5,501 nt of DNA, taken from the NCBI GenBank assembly GCA_021795255.1, contig JAJYPQ010000301.1, positions 1 to 5,501 of the forward strand, in the 5' to 3' direction. A program made the position numbers and the translations under genes. This DNA comes from Pseudomonadota bacterium (GTDB lineage: Bacteria > Pseudomonadota > Gammaproteobacteria > Acidiferrobacterales > Acidiferrobacteraceae). Of this stretch, positions 1 through 5,501 are shown piece by piece. Position 1 is the first letter of the stretch, and every line of letters begins with the position of its first letter. The notes under the pieces are model-generated. The model was not told the origin of the DNA. It worked only from the letters and a program-made list of their open reading frames with translations, and did not search any database.

Positions 1-1
1 G

Positions 2-2446
2 GGCACCATCGTATTCCTATGGCTTTGCACGATGGTCTTTCCGTCGATGACGGCCCCGCTGTTCATGGCTTGTCTTGGCATCTTGATGGGGCGCATGGCC
101 TACACCCTCTGGTATGAGCGTCTGCCCTTGCGCCAGCCGTGGTTTTTGCGAAGACCCGATCCAGGTGATCGTGATCCGGCCGGCAAACACCCACTCTCCC
201 GGGGCGTGATATACGTGGGAAATGAACGCGGGACAGACAAGGAAATCTGGATCTCGAAGCAGGATGCCTTGAACCACATCATGATTTTTGGCGCAACCGG
301 CGCGGGCAAATCCGAGTTTCTCATCTCCATCGTCTTCAATTTCATCGCGGCGGGGAGCGGCACCTTCTACATAGACCCCAAGGCCGCCCTCCAACTCGCG
401 ATCCAGTTTCATGTGATGGCACGCATGTGTCTACGTGACGACGACTTCCGTCTCCTGAACTTCATGACGGCGGGCGATCCGTCCGGTGTCAAGCGGCCCA
501 ACCGCTGGCCGGAGAAGCGCACCAACTGCGTGAACCAGCTCGCGTTCCTGAACGCCGACGACGCGGTGCAGATGATCGAGGCCCTGATGCCCAAGACCGA
601 GGGGCAGAATTCGGTCTTTTCGCAAAACGCGCAGACCCTTCTACGCGGGCTCATGCCACCGCTCGTCTATCTGCGTGACAAGAAGGAAATCGAGATGTCG
701 ATGGAGACGGTTCGGACGTATTTGGCGCGCGACAAGGTTACGGAGCTCTCGCAGCGCAAGGACATTCCCGATCATCTGATTGCCGGGTTGCGCAGTTTCC
801 TGTCGTCAATGGGCTACCAACCGGGACAGCCGCTCGAGAAGCAGGGCAAGGTTTTCAATGAGCAGTATTCTTACGCCGCGAACTATTTCAACATTGCCTT
901 CGCGTCGCTCGTGGACACGTACCGCGCGATCTACGAAACGCCGGCGGGCGACACGGATCTCTTCGATATGATCCGCAACCGTCGCATCGTGCTCGCGCTT
1001 TTACCCTCCCTGCAGAAATCCGCGCAGGAGTGCGAGACCTTGGGCAAGATCAATCTGTCGGCCCTGCGCGCGGCGATCGCCGTGGGTCTTGGGGGCATGC
1101 CCGAGGGCATTATCGATGACACGCTCTATAGCTTGCCGCTTGCGGCAGATTTCCCCTTCCTGTCTGGAACGGATGAATATGCGGCGATCCCCGTACCGGG
1201 GTATGCGGAAGTGGCGACGCAAGGCCGTGGCCTGGGGATCGCCGCAGCGGTCGGTACGCAGGACTATCCAGGCCTCATGAAGGCGGACGAAAAGGGCGGC
1301 GGACAGATCATCGCCAATACGCGGCTGCGCGCCTTTGGGCGTGTCGCCGATGCGCAGACCTTCCAGCTGCTGAAGGAACTGGCCGGGGAGTGGCATGTGG
1401 CACAACAGGCGCAGCTGACACGCGAACAGATGGGCTCCGCGAAAGGCCAAGGAGGGCACCGGATGAACTTCCAGGCGGCGCCGTCGGTCGGGATCAGCAC
1501 GGCGTCACGCGTGGCTCCGATCGATTTGCAGCGCCAGATCGAAGGCGAGTACCACCTGCTGATGGACGGTGCCCTCGTGCGCGCCAAGGTGTTCTATAGC
1601 TCCATCCCCTTGGAGGCGAGTTACGCCATGGAACTCGCGCGCATGGTCACGCCGCACCACCCGGACCGGCGCAAGCTATCGATGAAGTACGGCGCCATCC
1701 GCGAACTCGCCGACCGCCTGGACGAGATCGCGCGCGATAGCGAGGTCTTCCACACCCTGGACCAGGAGATCCGTAAGACCCGGGCGCCGGCGGGCATCAC
1801 CGAGGCCCTGCTGCCACCGTTGCGTCAACCACTCACGGACGGGGCGACCCTGTCGGCGATGGACCGGACCATCGCGGCCTTCGTGTGCTACGCGCAGGCC
1901 CTGGAAGCGCCCCCGAAGGCGCCGCCGGACGACGAACGGCGTGGGGAGCCGCATCACGATGCGCCCGCGCCCGACGCCGGCACGGATTCCGCCGCCGAGG
2001 TACCCATCGGAGAGAGCGGGGCGCCCGCGCCCGTCGCGGCACGCCCGGCGGAGACCGGAACGGCCGGAGATCTCGCGCAATCCGCTCCGGCCATGGCGGC
2101 TGAGACCACGGATCCGGAAAGGGACGGAGAGGTTGATTCTTTAGGCCCAGAGCACGTCGTAAGTCTTGCGGAGTCGGTGTCCCGCGTCACGGCCTACCTC
2201 TTCGGGGAAGAAGGGGATGCGGCCTTGGGATCTGATCTCACACAAATCGAGCAGGCGGCGGGCCGGACGCCCGAGGCGGCCGCGAACGCCTCCCGGCAGG
2301 TCCTGGACGCCGTGCACGCGGATCTTTCGTATCCGGCGGCGGTGACGCCGGCGCCGGAGAAGGGCCGGGACGTCGTCATGGATTCCATCAGTGTCCTGAT
2401 GGCGCGAGCGAGGAAGGCGGGGGAGGGCGATTCTGGCAAGGGTTGA
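2..2446 (+). CDS. DotL/IcmO/TrbC-type type IV coupling ATPase, N-terminus outside window
   Basis: This is an inner-membrane ATPase of the type IV coupling protein superfamily, which delivers relaxase-DNA or protein substrates to a type IV secretion channel. The DotL/IcmO/TrbC branch fits best. Numbering from the in-frame ATG at 32, a Walker A motif GATGAGKS lies at residues 87-94, followed by TFYIDPKAA at 111-119. A Walker B-like DEY sits at 381-383, and QGRGLGIAAAVGTQDYPGL at 397-415 resembles the motif that follows Walker B in this branch. Residues about 626-700 form a Pro/Ala/acid-rich linker, followed by a small C-terminal domain (about 705-804). In DotL the C-terminal extension binds adaptors such as IcmS/IcmW; a similar role here is inferred. 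The ATG at 32 is probably not the true start: the frame is open to position 2, the upstream codons read GTIVFLWLCT and continue the membrane segment, and Walker A would be about 100 residues too early for the family. No other secretion or relaxase gene is visible. Confidence 0.9.
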   Translation, partial: GTIVFLWLCTMVFPSMTAPLFMACLGILMGRMAYTLWYERLPLRQPWFLRRPDPGDRDPAGKHPLSRGVIYVGNERGTDKEIWISKQDALNHIMIFGATGAGKSEFLISIVFNFIAAGSGTFYIDPKAALQLAIQFHVMARMCLRDDDFRLLNFMTAGDPSGVKRPNRWPEKRTNCVNQLAFLNADDAVQMIEALMPKTEGQNSVFSQNAQTLLRGLMPPLVYLRDKKEIEMSMETVRTYLARDKVTELSQRKDIPDHLIAGLRSFLSSMGYQPGQPLEKQGKVFNEQYSYAANYFNIAFASLVDTYRAIYETPAGDTDLFDMIRNRRIVLALLPSLQKSAQECETLGKINLSALRAAIAVGLGGMPEGIIDDTLYSLPLAADFPFLSGTDEYAAIPVPGYAEVATQGRGLGIAAAVGTQDYPGLMKADEKGGGQIIANTRLRAFGRVADAQTFQLLKELAGEWHVAQQAQLTREQMGSAKGQGGHRMNFQAAPSVGISTASRVAPIDLQRQIEGEYHLLMDGALVRAKVFYSSIPLEASYAMELARMVTPHHPDRRKLSMKYGAIRELADRLDEIARDSEVFHTLDQEIRKTRAPAGITEALLPPLRQPLTDGATLSAMDRTIAAFVCYAQALEAPPKAPPDDERRGEPHHDAPAPDAGTDSAAEVPIGESGAPAPVAARPAETGTAGDLAQSAPAMAAETTDPERDGEVDSLGPEHVVSLAESVSRVTAYLFGEEGDAALGSDLTQIEQAAGRTPEAAANASRQVLDAVHADLSYPAAVTPAPEKGRDVVMDSISVLMARARKAGEGDSGKG

Positions 2447-2471
2447 GCCGTACGCCAGACAGCTTCACCAC

Positions 2472-2789
2472 TCAAGGCCGCCCATCATCGCCTTCCGCGA
2501 TTGAGTCACGAACCAGCTTCCATCTGGACAGGTCCATGGTATACGGGACGAAGGCGTTCCGGTACGCCAGTTTCTCGAGCGCGATCTCGCCAGACGCGAG
2601 GCGACGGGCGTCCTCGGCCTGCGCCGCCTCTTTCAAAGTGGCAAGATGCGCATGAAGCACCCGGATGGCAAAGTGCGCCTCACCTGCTTCGGGTCCATAA
2701 TACTGAGGTAAGCGTCTTCCTATGCCCACGACGCGATTGTGAAGGCGAAGTGGCTGAGTGACCTTCCTTGCTTCGAGGCAAAAAATCAA
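2472..2789 (-). CDS. Hypothetical protein or gene remnant, uncertain
   Basis: This is the best coding candidate in the otherwise gene-free stretch 2447-2798. The frame encodes up to 105 residues from a TTG at 2789. A GTG at 2729 (about 85 residues) and another at 2660 are alternative starts, and none has a recognisable ribosome binding site. The C-terminal half looks like real protein: an Ala/Glu/Leu-rich helical stretch (LKEAAQAEDARRLASGEIA, residues 52-70) followed by YRNAFVPYTMDLSRW (76-90), with mostly G/C third positions. The N-terminal part has a less biased codon pattern. It converges on the coupling-protein gene (25 bases between the stops), and its longest version would run into the ribosome binding site of tcmP. 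I do not recognise a family. It could be a small accessory gene, the 3' remnant of a larger gene, or a chance open frame. Confidence 0.35.
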   Translation of the reverse strand: MIFCLEARKVTQPLRLHNRVVGIGRRLPQYYGPEAGEAHFAIRVLHAHLATLKEAAQAEDARRLASGEIALEKLAYRNAFVPYTMDLSRWKLVRDSIAEGDDGRP

Positions 2790-2797
2790 GGGGGAAG
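2788..2797 (+). promoter_or_regulatory. Ribosome binding site deciding the tcmP start
   Basis: The purine run AAGGGGGAAG lies directly before the ATG at 2799, with its G-rich core about 5 bases from the start codon. It favours that ATG over the in-frame GTG at 2739, which would add 20 residues (KAKWLSDLPCFEAKNQGGS and the initiator) not obviously part of the family. Confidence 0.6.
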
Positions 2798-2798
2798 C

Positions 2799-3626
2799 AT
2801 GGGCAAGCTAGTAAACGGTGACGATGGCCTGCCCGCCGAGGAAGTAGGTATCTGGGCCAAGGAAAAGCACGACTGCCTGTGCCGCTATATCGACATATCG
2901 CGTAAGGCGCGCGCGAAGTATCTGGGTCCTGGGAAGGCGGGTGCGACCTACATTGATCTGTTCTGTGGTCCGGGCCGATGCAAGGTGCGGGACTCAGAGG
3001 AATGGATTGACGGTGGGGCCGTCGCGGCTTGGAAAAAGAGTCAGGAAGGCGGCGCACCATTCTCGCAAGTCTTCATCGGCGACAAAGACACCCAACGGCG
3101 TCAAGCCGCCGCGACCCGCCTGCACAACCTGGGCGCGCCGGTTGTTGAAGTCGACGGCGCCGCAGTCGATGCCGTAAAAACCGTCATCGCCAGGCTCAAC
3201 GCCAACGGCCTGCACTTCGCGTTTCTCGATCCCTTCGATCTGGCGGCGCTGAACTTCGAGATCATCGTTGCCCTGTCAACGCTCAAGCGCATCGACATAC
3301 TGGTTCACATCAGCCAGATGGACTTGCAGCGCAACGTTGTGAGCTACGTGACCACCGACAATTCGCCATTCGATACCTTCGCGCCCGGATGGCGGGAGAA
3401 GGTGCCCATTGTTCAGGGCCATCAGGAACTCCGGCAGCAGATCTTCCACTATTGGCGCGACAAGGTTGCAGCTCTTGGCGTGGGGCCTTCCATTGAGATG
3501 CGCAGGCTCAGGGGCGGCAATAACCAGCCCCTGTACTGGCTACTGCTGGCGGCCAAACACGAACTCGCGCACAAGTTTTGGGCCACGGCCTCCAACGTCG
3601 AAGGACAGGGCAAGCTGGATTTCTAG
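2799..3626 (+). CDS. tcmP: Three-Cys-motif partner protein TcmP
   Basis: This 275-residue protein belongs to the TcmP family, defined by its regular occurrence beside a three-cysteine-motif protein. That partner is present here, on the opposite strand. Visible features are WAKEKHDCLCRYI at residues 19-31, YIDLFCGPG at 51-59, an acidic loop IGDKD at 93-97, FLDPFD at 142-147 and a C-terminal NNQPLYWLLLAAKHELAHKFW region (241-261). DLFCGPG resembles the glycine-rich SAM-binding motif I of class I methyltransferases, with GDKD where motif II would be expected and LDPF where the catalytic-side motif IV would be. A Rossmann-fold methyltransferase-like domain is therefore inferred; activity and substrate are unknown. 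The start at 2799 is chosen for its strong ribosome binding site. The gene converges on the DUF5131 gene and overlaps it by 4 bases at the stop codons. No clear promoter was recognised in the upstream gap. Family assignment is fairly sure; function is open. Confidence 0.85.
   Translation: MGKLVNGDDGLPAEEVGIWAKEKHDCLCRYIDISRKARAKYLGPGKAGATYIDLFCGPGRCKVRDSEEWIDGGAVAAWKKSQEGGAPFSQVFIGDKDTQRRQAAATRLHNLGAPVVEVDGAAVDAVKTVIARLNANGLHFAFLDPFDLAALNFEIIVALSTLKRIDILVHISQMDLQRNVVSYVTTDNSPFDTFAPGWREKVPIVQGHQELRQQIFHYWRDKVAALGVGPSIEMRRLRGGNNQPLYWLLLAAKHELAHKFWATASNVEGQGKLDF
3623..3626. other. Shared palindromic stop of two convergent genes
   Basis: The four bases CTAG contain TAG on both strands. The plus-strand copy (3624-3626) stops tcmP, and the minus-strand copy (3625-3623) stops the DUF5131 gene. 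The genes therefore meet tail to tail with a 4-base overlap and no room between them for an intrinsic terminator. Each transcript must run into the antisense of its partner unless it ends inside it. Confidence 0.85.
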
Positions 3627-4369
3627 GGGTGCGCTACGACTGCCGGATAGTCGTCCCAGGTACGACCCTGGAAGACACGCCCATTCGCTTTCTTGTGACG
3701 CTTGACGCCGTCGGCCCCCCATCCACCCCACTGCTTGAAGAAGAACGCCGCGCGAGCAGCCTCGGCTTGCACCTGCACGTTCGCGACCCACTTCTCGCGC
3801 ATGGGCCGTGCCTTGGGCCCTGACTCGCCACCAATGATCACCCAGTGGATGTCGCGTAGATTGATGCGACCCAGGTCTTCAAGGAGAGGCTCGACGGAGA
3901 GAAAGCGAATATGTGCATCCACCTTGCGCAAGTGATCGATACGCGGTACGCCGTACTTCTTGTCCTCAACGGATACGCCCAGCCACACGTTCTGTGGGCA
4001 AGCACGGCGCGCGAAATACTCGGGCAGTCGTTCGGAGCGCTTGGTGAGGATTTGATATGTGTGATGCGGCGTGGCCTCGATGATAGAGAATACGCGATCC
4101 AGGTACGCGTCCGGCACGTCTTCGTGAAACAGGTCGCTCATGCTGTTCACGAAGTACACGGTCGGCTTCTTTCGCGCCAATGGTTGCTGAAGCCGGTTTT
4201 CGTGCAAGGTCAGCGTGAACTCGTTCTCGTAGCCGGACGCACCCATCGCGTGAAGCCGTCGGGCCATCACCTCAGCGTAGCAGTGCTTGCAGCCGGGCGA
4301 AACCTTGGTGCATCCGGTGGTCGGGTTCCATGTCTGTTCCGTCCATTCGATGGTGGATTGTGTCGCCAT
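3623..4369 (-). CDS. DUF5131 / phage Gp37-Gp68 family three-Cys-motif protein
   Basis: This 248-residue protein is a clear full-length member of the phage Gp37/Gp68 (DUF5131) family. The N-terminus carries IEWTEQTWNPTTGC and then the three cysteines C20, C27 and C30 (C-x6-C-x2-C, within CTKVSPGCKHCYAE). The pattern recalls the iron-sulfur cluster motif of radical SAM enzymes but with different spacing, so cluster binding is an inference. Other conserved-looking blocks are FVNSMSDLFHEDVP (73-86), YQILTKRSERL (105-115), NVWLGVSVED (127-136), FLSVEPLLEDLG (156-167), WVIIGGESG (176-184) and FFFKQWGGWG (209-218). The protein is likely cytoplasmic; no signal peptide or membrane segment is seen. The start is set by AGGAGG at 4374-4379. 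It lies downstream of the AbiEii-like gene on the same strand, 92 bases away, so co-transcription is possible. Its presence beside tcmP matches the known association of the two families. Biochemical function is unknown. Confidence 0.92.
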   Translation of the reverse strand: MATQSTIEWTEQTWNPTTGCTKVSPGCKHCYAEVMARRLHAMGASGYENEFTLTLHENRLQQPLARKKPTVYFVNSMSDLFHEDVPDAYLDRVFSIIEATPHHTYQILTKRSERLPEYFARRACPQNVWLGVSVEDKKYGVPRIDHLRKVDAHIRFLSVEPLLEDLGRINLRDIHWVIIGGESGPKARPMREKWVANVQVQAEAARAAFFFKQWGGWGADGVKRHKKANGRVFQGRTWDDYPAVVAHP

Positions 4370-4373
4370 ACGG

Positions 4374-4379
4374 CCTCCT
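4374..4379 (-). promoter_or_regulatory. Ribosome binding site of the DUF5131 gene
   Basis: The minus strand reads AGGAGG four bases before the ATG at 4369. This is a consensus Shine-Dalgarno sequence with slightly short spacing, and it supports the chosen start, which also opens with the family-typical IEWTE segment. The rest of the 92-base gap up to the AbiEii-like gene shows a run of seven T on the minus strand (4444-4438) but no stem before it, so no terminator is called. Confidence 0.65.
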
Positions 4380-4461
4380 CTCTTACTGGTGCGTAGTTCC
4401 TGTCGTTGTAGCTAATCGGTATCCTGATGGCGCTGGCAAAAAAACTTTGAGAGCGACATCT

Positions 4462-5475
4462 TTAGGGATATGGGGTAACGTCTCCTTCAGACGAGAAATC
4501 CGGATTTTCATCAAGGCTATCAAGAGACAGTTGAATAACAGCCCGGAAAGTGCGAATCACGTCTGTGAACGTCGGCGTTTCTGCGTATACCATGTCGCGC
4601 ACGAAAAGCTCGTAGCGATCCCGCGTCACAGCGTCATCCAGGTGCTCAATTTCGTTCTGTAGAACTTCCTTGGCATTGTCCCTGAAAGCCGGAAATTGGT
4701 TACCATACGAAGTCTGATCCCGCGACACGACATGGGGAAATAGTACCCCGAGTCTGGTGATTACGTCGGGCCGCTTAGTGACGATCTGATGGACGTCGTA
4801 GAGGTGGCGAACCAATCGGTCGTCATAGATGCCGGGGCCGCAACCGGCCCGATGAGCTGCGGTACGGCGCAGATAAGACACGAGCTTGTCGGCCAGTGTA
4901 TCCTGTATACTGACGACCGGAACCCGTGGGTGCTCGGCTCCTGGCGCTCTGCCCGCGACTTTGTCGAGGATGCTTTGCAAGGGACGCTCCGCGATTTCGC
5001 TCGCGGGATCGAAGGCTGTGATTTCGATCTTGATGGTTGGGCGCAAGGCCGCGTCCAGCGGGAAACGAGATGCATATCGAAAGTAGCCCGTGATGTAGCC
5101 GTTATTGTTGCGCGCCTGCAGATTGCCGTCTGGCAAGTAGCCGTTTCCTTCAAGGGCCACGAGTACGTCTTGCTTGAGCGAAGAAAGGAGCCGCCGTTGC
5201 CGGCTTGTATTCAGTCCATCGGGCAGCACGATGCGAAAGTCAGCATCCTCCGACATGCGTCCGATCAGATTCCACGCTTGGGATAAAGCGGTGCCACCGC
5301 AAAAGATCATGCGGGCGCCGTGCGCACGGCCTACGCCGCAGATATGATGCACCAGCTTGGTAACAAGGAGATCCTTCTCGATGAAACAGGGTTGTAATGG
5401 TAACCGGCCAAGGCGCTGAAAGAGAGCAATTTCCTCAACCTGCGCACTGGATAGCGCGGCCTCGGTCATACTCAT
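4462..5475 (-). CDS. AbiEii/AbiGii-family nucleotidyltransferase toxin
   Basis: This 337-residue protein fits the AbiEii/AbiGii toxin family, nucleotidyltransferases of the DNA polymerase beta-like fold that act with an AbiEi-type antitoxin in abortive infection and plasmid or island stabilisation. Residues 33-42 (EKDLLVTKLV) match the usual lead-in. The nucleotidyltransferase core is FCGGTALSQAW (58-68) followed by MSEDADFRIV (74-83), where D77 and D79 are the likely metal ligands. IKIEITAF (148-155) supplies a third acidic position (E151). VSIQDTLADKLVSYL (188-202, with K197) and RHLYDVHQI (223-231, with D227) match the family's later motifs. The C-terminal part (about 240-337) is mostly helical in composition with an acidic tail. 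All catalytic-type residues appear intact. The ATG at 5475 is preferred over the ATG at 5469 because AAAGGA lies nine bases before it. Its ATGA also overlaps the end of a frame entering from the right, as expected for an antitoxin-toxin operon. Confidence 0.88.
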   Translation of the reverse strand: MSMTEAALSSAQVEEIALFQRLGRLPLQPCFIEKDLLVTKLVHHICGVGRAHGARMIFCGGTALSQAWNLIGRMSEDADFRIVLPDGLNTSRQRRLLSSLKQDVLVALEGNGYLPDGNLQARNNNGYITGYFRYASRFPLDAALRPTIKIEITAFDPASEIAERPLQSILDKVAGRAPGAEHPRVPVVSIQDTLADKLVSYLRRTAAHRAGCGPGIYDDRLVRHLYDVHQIVTKRPDVITRLGVLFPHVVSRDQTSYGNQFPAFRDNAKEVLQNEIEHLDDAVTRDRYELFVRDMVYAETPTFTDVIRTFRAVIQLSLDSLDENPDFSSEGDVTPYP

Positions 5476-5501
5476 AGCGCACCGTCCTTTGGAGATCGGA
5501 A
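5472..5501 (-). CDS. Possible 3' end of upstream AbiEi-type antitoxin gene
   Basis: From the right edge, one minus-strand frame reads FRSPKDGAL and stops at the TGA (5474-5472) that overlaps the toxin start as ATGA. This 4-base overlap is a common translational-coupling arrangement, and AbiE-family toxins normally follow their antitoxin gene directly. Only nine residues are visible, so the antitoxin identity rests on position, not on sequence, and the open frame could be chance. Confidence 0.4.
   Translation of the reverse strand, partial: FRSPKDGAL
5485..5490 (-). promoter_or_regulatory. Ribosome binding site of the AbiEii-like gene
   Basis: The minus strand reads AAAGGA, nine bases before the ATG at 5475 and fifteen before the second in-frame ATG at 5469. 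The spacing favours the first start. The site would lie inside the last codons of the upstream gene if the overlap frame is real. Confidence 0.5.

Noticed and set aside
1676..2190. Long minus-strand Arg/Gly/Pro-rich frames opposite the coupling-protein tail
   Set aside because: They are the antisense of GC-rich codons of a well-supported gene. Composition is the usual shadow-frame type.
2439..2478. TTGAG/CTCAA inverted repeat flanking the end of the coupling-protein gene
   Set aside because: The stem is only five to six bases with a loop of over 20 and no T-run. It is not a credible terminator.
2443..2761. Plus-strand open frames over 2443-2655 and 2501-2761
   Set aside because: Both are Ser/Arg/Pro-rich and low in typical protein character, and they lie opposite the more protein-like minus-strand frame. 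Treated as shadows.
4410..4442. Possible minus-strand promoter (TTGCCA with an AT-rich block about 17 bases on)
   Set aside because: The -35-like hexamer is fair but the -10 region (around ATTAGC) is a poor match. It is too weak to report as a feature.
4438..4444. Seven-T run on the minus strand as terminator of the AbiEii-like gene
   Set aside because: No GC-rich inverted repeat precedes it on the minus strand, so it does not meet the form of an intrinsic terminator.
4496..4507. Perfect 12-base palindrome AAATCCGGATTT
   Set aside because: It lies inside the 3' coding part of the AbiEii-like gene, is a single copy, has no loop and no T-run after it. Chance or codon use explains it.
4789..5286. 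Plus-strand 165-residue frame opposite the AbiEii-like gene
   Set aside because: The opposite strand encodes a full family match with all motifs. This frame has no ribosome binding site or recognisable domain.

Overview
The window looks like accessory (mobile-element or genomic-island) DNA from a GC-rich proteobacterium. Two things suggest this: a coupling ATPase of the DotL/IcmO/TrbC type, known from Legionella/Coxiella Dot/Icm systems, IncI plasmids and related integrative elements, and good Shine-Dalgarno sites ahead of the other main genes. The host genus cannot be fixed from the sequence. A beta-, gamma- or acidithiobacillia-type chromosome or conjugative element is only a guess.

Layout. 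(1) Positions 2-2446, plus strand: a conjugation/type IVB secretion coupling ATPase whose N-terminus lies beyond the left edge. The frame is open to position 2 and still reads as membrane-spanning protein there. (2) Positions 2447-2798 hold no certain gene. The best candidate is a weak minus-strand frame (2472-2789) with a protein-like C-terminal half but no convincing start. No convincing terminator, tRNA or insertion sequence was seen there. (3) Positions 2799-3626, plus strand: a TcmP-type 'three-Cys-motif partner' protein with methyltransferase-like motifs. (4) Positions 3623-4369, minus strand: a DUF5131/phage Gp37-Gp68 family protein carrying the three-cysteine motif, i.e. the expected partner of TcmP. 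The two genes converge and share one palindromic CTAG as their two stop codons. (5) Positions 4462-5475, minus strand: an AbiEii/AbiGii-family nucleotidyltransferase toxin. A reading frame entering from the right edge ends in an ATGA overlap with its start, which is where an AbiEi-type antitoxin gene would be expected.

How it fits together. The left part is DNA-transfer or secretion machinery. The right part is cargo: a probable AbiE-type toxin-antitoxin system (stabilisation or abortive infection) and the poorly characterised TcmP/DUF5131 pair. The pair is the least understood component: a methyltransferase-like protein matched with a radical-SAM-like cysteine protein, placed beside a known anti-phage/toxin-antitoxin family. 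A role in nucleic-acid modification or defence is a hypothesis, not something the sequence proves.
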